This document shows, one piece after another, positions 46,321 to 57,319 of a stretch of DNA of 64,000 nucleotides. Origin of the DNA: Carya illinoinensis (lineage: Eukaryota > Streptophyta > Magnoliopsida > Fagales > Juglandaceae); assembly GCF_018687715.1 (NCBI RefSeq), contig NC_056755.1, forward strand, positions 24,074,001 through 24,138,000, in the 5' to 3' direction. The position numbers and the translations under genes were made by a program. The notes below the pieces were generated by a model. That model was not told the DNA's origin. It ran no database searches and saw only the letters and a program-made list of their open reading frames with translations. The stretch's first letter is position 1. Each line of letters starts with the position of its first letter.

Positions 46321-47438
46321 CATGTTTTGTGAAGAAAGCTTTCTTTTGCACCTTCATCTTATGCTTCACTGTACACAGATCTTTCAAAAATTTAGCATAA
46401 GATGCAACTGTTTAATGGCTTCCAACAAATAAATATTAATTTTCACCTATTTAAAAATTTCAAGAATGTCAACATTTTGAACCAATTTATGAGACGATTG
46501 CAACATTTGGGGAAAAGGAGCAGGTATTGGGCTTTGACAAGTATATCTAACCAAACCATGTCAAGTTCACCATCACTCTTGGAATTTGAAAAATTGTTGT
46601 TTTACTAACTTTCATTAAAATACTTTTATCTATCATTTTTCTAATACGTAAAGTGGTAATGGACTTGGCATGTTCAAATTTTGAATCATAATAATTTGAA
46701 TTACTTACCTCAAATTGCCCTATGGGATTCGGTTGAGGTTGAGCAGGAAACTTACATTTTTCTTGAATGTGCAATGCAGAAGTCAAGTCACCAATATAAC
46801 TCCTCAAATCATTAATGGCCTGCATTGTCTAACTGTTAATATTAGCTTAACCCTGCATAAAATTTTGTAATATTTCCTCAAGGATTTTCTTATGTGGAGG
46901 CACATAAAGAGTAGAAACAGAAGGCCCTTGAGGATTTTGATGTGAATTGGACTCATTCCTCCAACTAAAATTCAGGCCACTTCTCCATCCAGAATTATAT
47001 GTTTCAGAATAAGGGAAAGAAAAAGATCTTTATAAAAATTCATGGCATTTACTTGTTCATGCAACACCTCTTTAAATGCATGGATTGTTGGACAATCTTG
47101 AGTTACGTGTCCACTAGTCTTACATATGCCATAATTTTCTTCTTCTTTTTCAATGACCTTAGTTGAATTTACCTTCCTAAGTTCCATGGCCTCAACTTTT
47201 CTAGTCAAACTGGCTATCCTAGCATTCAAATCATCATTTCCTTTGATGACTTACATACCTTCTTGAGACATGGTATTAGGTTTGGACTTATCTGACCGAT
47301 CAGAACGATCTGTGTTGTCCCAAGATTGGGCATTTTCTGCCAATTGGTCAAAATAGTCCCAAGTATCATCATGATCTTTATTTAAAAATACACCATTACA
47401 CATCATCTCTACAAACTAGTGCATTGGAGAAGTTAAAT
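46321..47438 (-). pseudogene. A3 gag, middle part
   Basis: Right of B2 the minus strand reads SYAKFLKDLCTVKHKMKVQK and AFFTKHV, the Gag-end/protease-start linker; further on, MQAINDLRSYIGDL, PAQPQPNP and ARIASLTRKVEAMELRKV then the zinc knuckle YGICKTSGHVTQDC, whose first Cys is Tyr. The block LTSPMHxFVEMMCNGVF at 47400-47436 has a TAG where Gln is usual. Frame is lost several times. Confidence 0.8.
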
Positions 47439-50400
47439 TGTGACGCCCCCAGCCCCTACTTAGGATTGAATGATGATTGAAGTGTCGGGACATGTAACAC
47501 AATGCTACATACCCTTCATACATGATAGTTAAGATGCAATACACCTATTGACAACTAACAGTATGCAGTATATCACAGTAGAAATTCTACTTAGGTCAAG
47601 TAAACAAGACCAATATCATGTTACCAAAGCACATAAATCCCAAAATAGAAAATTTCTTAATAACCATCAAAAGGTTTAATTATTCTCCAAAATAAACTCC
47701 CAAACATGGGAACATCCAAAATATTGTATTCACAAAATAAACCATGAGTCATTTCCTTTCTACCATTTCATGGTACATTTTCTTTCTTCTCTCTCTCTTT
47801 TTCTTTTATCTAGAGGTACTCCTTAAGTTTGGCTTCTTTCTTTTCTCAAAAAAGCGGCCCTTGTCCTTATTCGTCAGCCTCTTCATCTCTTTTATAAGAT
47901 GTAGAGCCTAGGAAATGAGTGGGTCGGTACTCTCTACCCTATATCTAAAAGTGAGGGCTCAGTCGAGCTCTCATTAGTTGTGGGCACCTCCTTGCTGGAC
48001 AAGGGTACCTTGGTCCTCTTGCATTTCATCATCTAAACCTATCATGATTTCTACCATTTCAAGTGAGGGAATGATAGTGGAAACTACCATGGTAAGATTT
48101 TAAGAAATCTCAACAAGTAAACAGTCAACATACAGTAGATATGACAAGCATATACAAGTAAACTACACATAATTGCAATCCATAAATAAATGAGTGGACA
48201 TGAACTTTGACGTAAAAACTTTGACCTATGCAGCATAGGCTTTTCATAAAACATATTTTCTTCTTTTAGACTTTTTAACACATGTTCATATCATTTGAGC
48301 TCGAGTTCTTGTTCTTGTCATAACATATCATGTCATTCTTATCATTTAATAACATATCATGCCATTCTCATCTTTCCATAATATTTTCATGTTGTGATCA
48401 TATCACATCATAACATATCATGGCACGTTGTGGCGTATCATAACATGGAGCTCAAATGCCTTGTTCATTTCATGGTTCATATGGATGGTTATCTCACGGC
48501 TCCCCTAAGCACTGTGTATTCCTCGCTAGTTACCACATCAACCAACGATCCCCTTGATCGAAGTGACTACGTCATAACATAAACATATTCTTTTACGGTA
48601 GTTCGCTTACTTCTCCTTCACCGTATGTCACCTACTAGCTTTAGGTGCAACCTCACTCCGGTATCCTTTCCTTAAGGAACCTTCAAGACCCGTCAACTGT
48701 ACTTCATTGACCCAGGAGTCTCCACTTGACTTTAAAAACTCCAGAGTGGATAGGGAGTTCCAATAGGGCATTTCCCCATCCTACATTTGGGATCATCATA
48801 AAATGTACTTTGACTATTTTCTTTTTGAAAACATAGACTCCAATGCATGAGACATGAATGCATGACGTTACACTTTACCATACTCATGCAAACATGTACA
48901 ACCCGAAACATGTATGATCCAATTCACAGTGTGCATCTCACAATATGGCTTGAAAACATTAGAACATACAATCATATGATGAATACATGTAAACATACTT
49001 GAATTACACTCATCCAAACTGAAAATAGATTTGGATTCCCTTAAGATGGCCTTGGCCGAAACATCCAAGTCCTCCAAATATGGATTTACATCATCACAAC
49101 TCTTATTCTCATGCCTTTACATGTTCATAGATCAAAACAAGCATGCATAACACATATACACGTCAAAACCAAAACCCTAATCATGGCATTTTCGAAATAC
49201 ACTTCAACAAACCATCATAAAAACTTGGCATTTCATTTTTATATCGAAACCAAATATACATACCACAATATATGTGATGACCCGTTTTTACGTGTATTTT
49301 CATTGAAGGAATGTTTTTAATTTAATTAATATAATAATTTTTTATTTTAAATTATTGTATTTTAAATTGGTTTTAATTTATTTGATGTTGTGTTTAATTT
49401 ATTTTAGTCATTTTATGTTTTTAATATCGTTTTCGGCGGATTAGTTTTTAGTTTCCGGAGTGAGGACTGGACCTCATTTCTTTCCCTCATCTTTTCTTTT
49501 TCCCTTTTTTCTTTTTCTCTTTCTCTTTTTCTTTCCTTTTCTTCTTCTTTCTTTCTTCTTCCTCTCTCTCTCTCCCCGCGCGCTGCTTCTTTCCTTTCTT
49601 CCCTCGTCGCCCCGTTGACCAGCCTTGATCCACCGCCGTCCCGCCGCTATGCAGTGCACCACCCCCACCAAAATCTTCTCCTCCAATCGGTGATCACCCC
49701 CACCAATTTTCAGGGCCATCCATGCAGCCGTTAGCCGCTACACACAGCTGGAAGTCACGGCACCAGCTCTCCCTTCTCCCTCTGTCGCCAGTTGCTTTCT
49801 CAACCTAGAACCACTGCTTGCCGGTGACGTGGCCAACACCAGCCACCCAGTTTTCTTCCCCTTCCACCGGTGAACATCCCCACCAAGTTTCACCTCCATC
49901 CGAGCCATCGTTAGCCGCCACGAGCTCCTCCAACCCACACGGTTTTTGAGCTTTTCCGGCGCCGTCGCACCTCCGGCCACCACCTCTTCACATCTTCTTC
50001 CCCTACCTCTTGCCAACCTAACCCACCCATTTCTGGCCTCGATCCGTTACCGGAGCAGCTCCCACGAGCTCAACTCCATTCAGCCTCTTTTTGGCCTTCC
50101 ACCGCCATTTCCACCGCCACCCACGGCCAAAACTCGCTTCCTTTAGCTTCATAAATATCTCAAGACCATTCCCTATCAATTTTATGTCTTGGTTTATCCT
50201 CATTCGAAAGTGGGTAATTTATTACCCACGGCCACAGTGTAAAATACACTGTTACGTTGCTTTTTCTCCGCCGTTTGCAATGCCGCGAGCTTTCGAAAAA
50301 TACCGTATAGCGCTATAAGTATTTTCCAAACTCTACTTTTAGATTTAAATATATTTTTCTCTTACAATAAATATTTGCTATTGGTTGGTTGATTCCAGAT

Positions 50401-53111
50401 TGAGTCCGAGGAGTTCGGGGGTCGGTTAGATTGAGGACGGAGTTGCTTGGTTTGTTGATTTATGGTTGATTGGTTGTTTTGTGCATTAGGATTTCATTTA
50501 CATGGTGCATGCACGTGCATTTTATTTAAATTGAGAAAATCATGTTTTGTTGGCGTAAATGGATTTTCGGGTGCGTGTATATCACGACCTCAAGCCGGGA
50601 TGGGGCATTATCTCGGTAGAGCTCCTCTGGCCACCGTAGGGCGACGACCGGATCGCACGATATGGTAACGCTGTCGTGTCGACTCCGTGGTCCCTAGAGT
50701 GGCGGGGACTAAAGGATGGCCTGGCCAGGGACGCGATGGGCGCGAGTACTGGACATCGCTCGTTTAGGTGTCACACGCGTAGACGTTACCTGTGGTGTGG
50801 CACAGAGCCAGAGTGTGCGAATGATCCCTAGGGGAGATCATGGTGCATGCATAATTGGATTGGTTTTATGGTTTTGGTTATGGGTCATTTTCTGGGAAAA
50901 TGGCGAGGTTCGTTTTGAGGCTATGTGATTCATTTTCTGGGAAAATGGTGGTTTCTATTTTGGGCCATTATCTGGGATAATGGGGAGGAATGGTTTTAAT
51001 GGTAATGTTTTTGGGCCAAATGGGTTTTTGGCGTGCGTGGAAAAATGTGGTTTTCATGGGACATGTGTATTGGCTTTTCTTTAATGCACATTGTCTGAGT
51101 TTTATATGTTTTTATCTAGTGGTGTTTGGATTTTACTTACCTGCGGCACCATCTTTGGTTCCTTAAATTTTGGTGCAGAGTTCGAGGAAGAGGAGGAGGC
51201 TGAGCCCGAGGATGCAGTTCCGCCGGAGTTCTGAATTGGAGTTATGCTTTATAGTCGGCTTTGAAACAATATTTGTGTTTTGTAATATTTTATTATGTAT
51301 GTTTTGAACTAAGAAAAAATTCTGGTACTTAGTTTATGACTTTGCTATCCGCTGCGTGTTTCTTCGTACACATTTGTTGCTTTTACACACACTTGGCACT
51401 CGTTGATAGGGTGGTGACCCGTGTTGTCATCATCCGGACGTCTCGATTTTCCCGTGTCCGTATGTGGGGATTTGGGGGCGTCACAATATAACAAGATTCA
51501 ACTAATGAAAGACAGAAAAGATATCCACAAAATATATATAACTGCTATTCAAAGTAAGTTGGAAGTTTACTTACAAAAATCCGAAGTGTAAACTAGCAAA
51601 ATCTGAAAAATACATGCAAGATATATTAGAAAACAACTTGAGAAACCCTAATCTTGAAATAAGAATGGCCAAGAGTATGCATCTACGATTTTTGAACATT
51701 TCCATGAGAAACCCTAGAGTCCAAAACTCTTGAGGTTGAGAAACCCTAACCTTCATAGCCTTCATTCCCTTTCTACTTTGTGTTCAAGAACTTGAAACAA
51801 CAATATTTTTGGGTTTTCCCTCTTCTTGAAGAAGGAAAACCCTTATTTCTAAAGTGAGAGTGTGTCCACATGTGGGAAAAACCCAAAACCCAAAACTTGG
51901 TGTGGTTCTTCCCTCTTGGCCATGTGTGTATGTTCAAGAAATGGTGAAAGGGTTCTTACCTCTTCGTGTTCTTCCTCCAGTCGAATGGTGTATGAGAAAT
52001 CCTTGTGATTCTTGAAACGGTGGAAAGAAATATTGGTGTTTGGTTGGTTAGAAAGCATAAGGACTTGGAGAGAAATTGTGAGTGTCAAAAATCCCTTAGA
52101 AGGAAAGTTGAAGACTTGAGCAAAAAAGGCCTCCATCACTTTTGGCCATGCCCTTTTATAGAGAGCTTTCCTTCCTTGAAATATCCAAGACCCTTTGCAT
52201 GGATGCCATGTGGTAAAAAGACTTTCCTCTTTTCCCCTTAATGGGATTGCACGAGAAATCCAAAAGTTGACTTGTGTGTAGGTGGTGTGTAGCCTTCAAA
52301 ATCCGAAACCCTCTCTTGCCTTATCTTTCAATTTTGCCGTTCTCCACTTGTCTAGTTACAATGCACTTGGTGGCTCAAAGGTACAAACACAAAAACCCCA
52401 ATCTTTCTTGAAACTCTACTCATGTGCATAGTTGCCATGTGGCAAGTGAGTGTGTGCTCATTGTGTTGGCCGAAATCCTTAGCTCTTTCCTAGGTAATCC
52501 TTGGCCTTCCCAAGGTGATCCCTTGGCCTTCCCAATGCTTAGCCGTTGCCCCCTCTCTCTTTAGCTCCTCCAAAATACTTCTTCGAGAACATGCATTTCC
52601 CTCTTCCCAAGCAAGATTTTTCTTTGAATTCCAAAAGTCTTTCCTCTAGCTTGACAAGTTTCATTTTCTAAAATGGGCCTTGCATGTGGGTGCGTAAACC
52701 CTAATTTGGTGACATCATCCTCCACTCACATCTTCTAGAATCTTTTGCATGTTAGACAAGTGTCACTCATTACCTCTTCCTTAGGTTTCTTTCTAGAAAA
52801 GACTAAATGACCCTTCTCGTGCCATGTGGCACCTACACCTACTTTTAGAAATCACATTTGGGCTCCCAAACCCTAAGTTCAACCTAATTGGCCAAATTCA
52901 CATGGGCTTGTTGGCCTTCTCCCATCTCTTACAGACTTCCTTTTTTTTTTTTTTTTTTTTTTGGTAACTCTTAGGGTTCAAAAATGCAATATACTCATAA
53001 GGCTTTTCCTTCAAACACTTAGAATCTTTCAATAACTAAAATACTTCTCTAAACAAAACAAAAAAAAAAAAAAAATAGGAACAGTGACTTGACAAAGTCT
53101 GGATTTTCACA
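47439..53111 (-). mobile_element. Solo LTR B1 (gypsy family B), split by S3
   Basis: It is bounded by TGTGACGCCCCCAGCCCC (plus strand, 47439) and ...CTGGATTTTCACA (53111); the 5-bp flanks are taaat (47434-47438) and taaac (53112-53116), one change apart. Removing S3 leaves about 3.46 kb, long for an LTR. A3 gag resumes in matching order on both sides (FYECL left in reading order, LTSPM after). No internal region is found, so it is a solo LTR. T-rich runs (52940-52962, and A runs near 53060) are simple sequence. Confidence 0.8.
49273..51485 (+). mobile_element. Tekay-family solo LTR S3
   Basis: A complete 2213-bp LTR (TGTGATGACCCGTTTTTACG ... TGGGGGCGTCACA) with a perfect 5-bp target duplication atata at 49268-49272 and 51486-51490. 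It inserted in B1. A pyrimidine-rich tract lies at 49480-49580. A short acidic frame ending AEPEDAVPPEF lies near 51180-51233. Confidence 0.95.
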
Positions 53112-53653
53112 TAAACATTCATAGAAAAAACTAATGGTGCGGTAAGTCTCAAAGCCATGATGCGGGCAAGTTAGCAATAATTCCTTAAAATGCTTCTAAC
53201 ATTGAGAAAATTTCATAATGTTTATGCAAAAAATGTTAGTCCTATGAGTAGCGAAAAACATTTTTAAAAGATTCTCTGTCTTTCTTGCCACGTGCCAATA
53301 GATCTTGGCCTCAAGAAATTAAACCAATTTTTAACTTTTTTCTTCAAAGAGAATGAGAACAACTTTAATCTAACGATATCATCATTAACAGTTTGGTTTT
53401 GCAAAGTTGCACAAACCTCTTAAAATTCTTTTAAATGGAAATAATGACTTTCTGAGTCTAAGCCATGGAACTTGGAAAGTAATTTAATTACTCTTGACTT
53501 TAAATCAAAATTCTCCATATTCGTATGAAAAATTATGCAAGATGGAGTACTTGTCCTTGTTGGCTGCAAATACTCACGCAAAGTTCTTATTTGTGTATTA
53601 TTTTGAACATCATCATTTTTGAGTTCGTTATGAACACTATGATCGTCAGCCAT
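53112..53653 (-). pseudogene. A3 gag N-terminal part
   Basis: The frame opens with MADDHSVHNELKNDD and NTQIRTLREYLQPTRTSTPS, then SRVIKLLSKFHGLDSESH, the Athila Gag start. It breaks at about 53420 and continues in other frames with CPHHGFETY around 53165 and FFYECL up to B1. Same family as A1 and A2. Confidence 0.85.
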
Positions 53654-54081
53654 GGAACACTATGATCATCAGCCATGGTGTCAGAATGAGAATTCTTGGA
53701 ATTCCCAGACAACCTATCAAATAATTATCCTAAAACAATTTTCTCATTCCACAATCTACTAGTTTGATCATGTTGCCATGAGATCATTCATCATAGAGGC
53801 TCAAGTACATCCAAAACAAAGACTAAAAGGTATGGAAAAGTCTCAAAATCAATCAATGCATGCACCACCTAAAGTCTTCTATTCTAAAAATTAAATGCAA
53901 AACAAGAAGGAAAATAAAAGAGAAGGGAATGAGATTACCAAATGACATGAATATGAAAGCAATGCTACTCAATACTTTTTAAAAAAAAATAAACAAAAAT
54001 CATAGCTACAAAAATAAGAGAAAGTTAGCAAAATATTATTATTGTAATTTAAAAAAAAAAAACTCATATCACATTTTGCAA

Positions 54082-54100
54082 TCCCCGGCAAAGGCGCCGA
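54082..54100 (-). promoter_or_regulatory. Degenerate tRNA-Asp primer site of A3
   Basis: Plus-strand TCCCCGGCAAAGGCGCCGA matches the tRNA-Asp 3' end TCCCCGGCAACGGCGCCA except for one internal change and the last base. Position between LTR and gag supports it. Confidence 0.75.
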
Positions 54101-54105
54101 GAACT

Positions 54106-54600
54106 TGTTACACATAAACTTTCACTCATTGTAGTGAACAAAAAATTCATGTCAGTTTTACCGACAAGTATACAGGTATTGTAGTATCTAACTGGGTGGA
54201 ATCCACAGAGATTGACTTATATGATAAAGAAAATAAACTTAAACAATGAAAACAAATTATCAAAAGGAACATTCAATCAAATAGAGGAGAAAATTAATAA
54301 GATAAAGATTTTTAACGTAACAAAACACAACTAAAAATGATACAATAAATTGATATAGAGAACAATTAAGGTTTCAAGGATTCTTCTAATAGTTTAAAAT
54401 ATTGTATCTGAACAATTTACTTCAAATAAACTAGAATAATGATTTTGTCTAACTGGAAGATTTAGCAATTAAGGCCAAGAAAACTAATCATGAAAAATTA
54501 AGCATGAACAATTGATGGTTAACATAACGAATTGAAAAAATACTTAAGTCTTCATAATCATCTAAACATACTAAAATCAAATTACTTAATAATTAAATCT
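54106..54600 (-). repeat. A3 5' LTR, right end uncertain
   Basis: It begins TGTTACACATAAAC at 54106, six bases beyond the primer site. The A3 sequence GGTGGAATCCACAGAG echoes GGTGTCGATTCCACAGG in the A1 LTR at the same place. The outer end is not clear; the sequence becomes unlike an Athila LTR near 54600-54680. Confidence 0.6.
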
Positions 54601-55170
54601 TCTGACAGCACTAGTACACCAATGTACTCAACCACCACTCTCACTTATTCCTACCACATACTCTATTATTGATCCTCAACTGTATCCTCAAAGTCATCAG
54701 AAAAATATAATGGAGATAAGGGGGTGAGTTATGAACAACTTGATAAGCAAAGAAACTATATTAGCATGTAAACATGAGCATTTACAAAGTTTGGAATGCA
54801 TAACAAAACTTTTAATTTCAAAATGCAGAATTTGAACAATCACTTTCAAAATGTAGAAAACAAAATATATTATAAAATAGCAGAGTGAAGTTTTCAAAAA
54901 AGCTTTCTTATTCCAAAAATCCTTTAGCGTATCGTAAACTAAAACATCATCTTCATATTTTATCGAAGCATCATAACGAGACAAATACCATGTTTAACCC
55001 CCATGGAAGGGTTATAAACAACCATTATACCTGTGGCTGGGCCATATATCAAGTTTCACCCCCGTGGTAGGGTTATAAACCACCATTATACCCGTGACTG
55101 GGTTGTATTCCATGTTTCACCCCTGTGGTAGGGTTGTGCCATATTATATCCGTGGTGAGGCCGTATTCCA
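54601..55170 (-). repeat. Gypsy LTR fragment with about 60-bp tandem repeat
   Basis: From about 54985 to 55170 there are three imperfect copies of a unit near 60 bp built on CCCGTGGTAGGGTTATAAAC. The text GTGAGTTATGAACAACTTGATAAGC upstream resembles the LTRs of other gypsy elements of the Tekay/Del type. It seems to be an older LTR fragment into which T2 inserted, or a piece next to it. Confidence 0.5.
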
Positions 55171-57199
55171 TGTGACGCCCCCAAATCCCCACGCACGGAC
55201 ACGGGGAAATCGAGACGTCATGATGATGACAACCCAGGTCACCACCCTATCGACGAGTGTCAAGTGTGTGCAAAAGCAACAAACGTGCACGAAGAAACTA
55301 GCGGATAACGAAAGTTATATAACTAAGTACCAGAATTTTTCTTAATATAAAACAAGCGGTTTAAAACATACATAAATAAAATATTACAAGATACAAATAT
55401 AGTTTTAAACCAAACTATAAAGCATGACTTCGACTCAAAACTCCGGCGGAGCCGCATCCTCGGGCTCCGCCTCCTCCTCCTCCTCGAATCCTGCACCAAA
55501 ATCTACGGAACCAAAAAATGGTACCGCAGGTAAGTAAAATCCAAACACCACCAGATAAAAACATATAGAACTCAAGCAATATGCATGAAGTGATGCCAAT
55601 GCACAAAACCCATAAAAACACATTTTTCCACGCATGCCAAAAGTCACATTTCGCCCATATCCATCTCAAACCATTATCCAATTAAACCGTATGCACCATG
55701 ACCTCCCCTAGGGGTCATCCGCACACCCTGGCTCTAGTGCCACACCGCAGGTTACGACCACGCATGTGACACCTAACGAGCGATGCCCAGTTCCGCGCCC
55801 TGTGCGTTTGTAGCCAAGCATCCTCTAGCCCTCGCCAGCGAAGGGCCACGGAGTCGGTGCATAGAGCGATGCCCGGTTCCGCGCCCGGCGCGTTCGTAGC
55901 CAAGCATCCCCTAGTCCCCGCTCCCGTCGTCGCCCAGCGACAACCCAGGGGACGTCACTCAGTTTATTCCGCTCCCGAGTGCCAGAGGAGCTCCACTGAG
56001 ATAATACCCCATCCCGGCTTGGGGTCGTGAAACACACGCTCCCGTAAGTCCACTTACGCTAATAAACAGGCTTTTCACAATTAAATAAAAACACACGTGC
56101 ATGCACCATGTAAATGCCATATCAATGCACAAAAATAACCAACCAACATAAATCAATAAAACAAGCAACTCCGTCATCCATCCATCTGACCCCCGAACTC
56201 CTCGGACTCAGTCCGGAATCAGCCAACCAACAGATAAATATTTATTGAATGAGCAAAATATATTTAAATCTAAAAGTAGAGTTTGGAAAATACTTACAGC
56301 GCTATACGGTATTTTTAGAAAGCTTGCGGCGTTGCAAACGACGGAAGGGAAGCAACGTAACAGTGAAAATTCACTGTGGCCGTGGGTTGTAAAATACCCA
56401 CTTTTGAACGGGGACAAACCAAGGCTTGGGATTGATAGGGAATGGTCTAAGGATGATTATGAAGCTAGTGGAAGTAAAGTTTGGCCGTGGGTGGCGGCGA
56501 AAACGGTGGAGGGAGGCCGGATTTTCCAAAATGGAAAGCTAGCTCGTGGGAGCTGTTCCGGTGGCTATTAGGGGTCGGAAATGGGTGGGTTAGGACAGCA
56601 AGGAACCGGTGATGAAGTGGTGAAGAGGTGGTGGCCGGAGGTGGAGCGACGGCGGCGGATTGAGGCAAAAACCATGGGGCTTCTTGGGCGTTTTCCGGCC
56701 AAACGGCTGGCCGGATGGGGCTGAGGTTCGGTGGGGTGGTGCGTCGGAGGGAGGGGAAGGTTTTGGTGGGGGTGGTGTGCCGCACGGTGGCCGGCGGCAG
56801 TGGGTCTGGGCAGAAGACAGCTCCGGCGTGGGAGAGGAGAGAGAGAGAGAGAGACGAACGGGACGCGGGAAGAAGAAAAAGAAAAGGAAGAAGAAAAAGA
56901 AAAGAAAGAAAAAAAGAAAAAGAAAAAGAAAGACGAAAAAGAAAAGAGAAAAAGAGAAAAAGGAAAAAAGGAAAAAAGAGATGTAGGAAGAAATGATGTT
57001 CATTCCTCACTCCGGAAAACAAAACAAATCTGCCGAGAACGAGATTAAAAACCGTAAAACAATTAAATAAATGAAACACAACATCCAACAAATAAAAACC
57101 AAATTTTAAAACGCAATAAATTAAAATAAATAAACTAATATATTAATTAAAATAAAAACAACCCTTCAGTGAAAATACACGCAAAAGCAGGTCGTCACA
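55171..57199 (-). repeat. 3' LTR of T2
   Basis: 2029 bp, from TGTGACGCCCCCAAATCCCC (plus strand) to ...GCAGGTCGTCACA. A polypurine tract follows at 57200. Within it are a purine-rich run at about 56850-56990, and on the minus strand a 70-codon frame (55435-55647) ending EEEEEAEPEDAAPPEF. Confidence 0.95.
55435..55647 (-). CDS. Small acidic-tail ORF within the Tekay LTR
   Basis: A 70-codon frame with a hydrophobic middle (HAYCLSSICFYLVVFGFYLP) and an acidic end (GFEEEEEAEPEDAAPPEF). The 5' LTR copy at 62580-62792 is nearly identical, and the acidic end with its stop is also recognisable in T1, S1, S2 and S3. It may be no more than untranslated LTR sequence; the AG just before the acidic segment (GGTGCAG) looks like a 3' splice site, so the upper half may be intronic. 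Confidence 0.25.
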   Translation of the reverse strand: MTFGMRGKMCFYGFCALASLHAYCLSSICFYLVVFGFYLPAVPFFGSVDFGAGFEEEEEAEPEDAAPPEF

Positions 57200-57213
57200 T
57201 CCTCCCCCCCTTA
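57200..57213 (-). promoter_or_regulatory. Polypurine tract of T2
   Basis: Minus-strand TAAGGGGGGGAGGA directly precedes the 3' LTR, as required for plus-strand priming. Confidence 0.93.
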
Positions 57214-57319
57214 AAAACAAATTTCGTCCTCGAAATTTCCAAGATCAACCGCCAACTTAAAACAAGCCACATAAAAACACATAAACCAGCTGTGACCAAG
57301 ATTAAGATACATACCTTCA

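Larger units (their letters stand above)
33926..54600 (-). mobile_element. Athila-type element A3, decayed and split by nested insertions
   Basis: On the minus strand from the right: LTR (about 54600-54106), primer site, gag, protease, reverse transcriptase and RNase H, ending mid-domain at 33926. Integrase and 3' LTR are gone. Three LTR insertions (B1 in gag, B2 at the gag/protease border, S2 in RNase H) divide it. It is the oldest layer here: many frameshifts, and catalytic residues are lost. Confidence 0.85.

Noticed and set aside
54120..54140. ATTGTAGTG as a possible right-hand CACTA terminus
   Set aside because: It lies just inside the A3 LTR at its expected border and has no inverted match to the 5721 end beyond the common six bases.
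56465..57091. A 208-codon open frame with Phe/Leu-rich middle
   Set aside because: Pyrimidine-rich strand of the T2 LTR; low complexity keeps it open.
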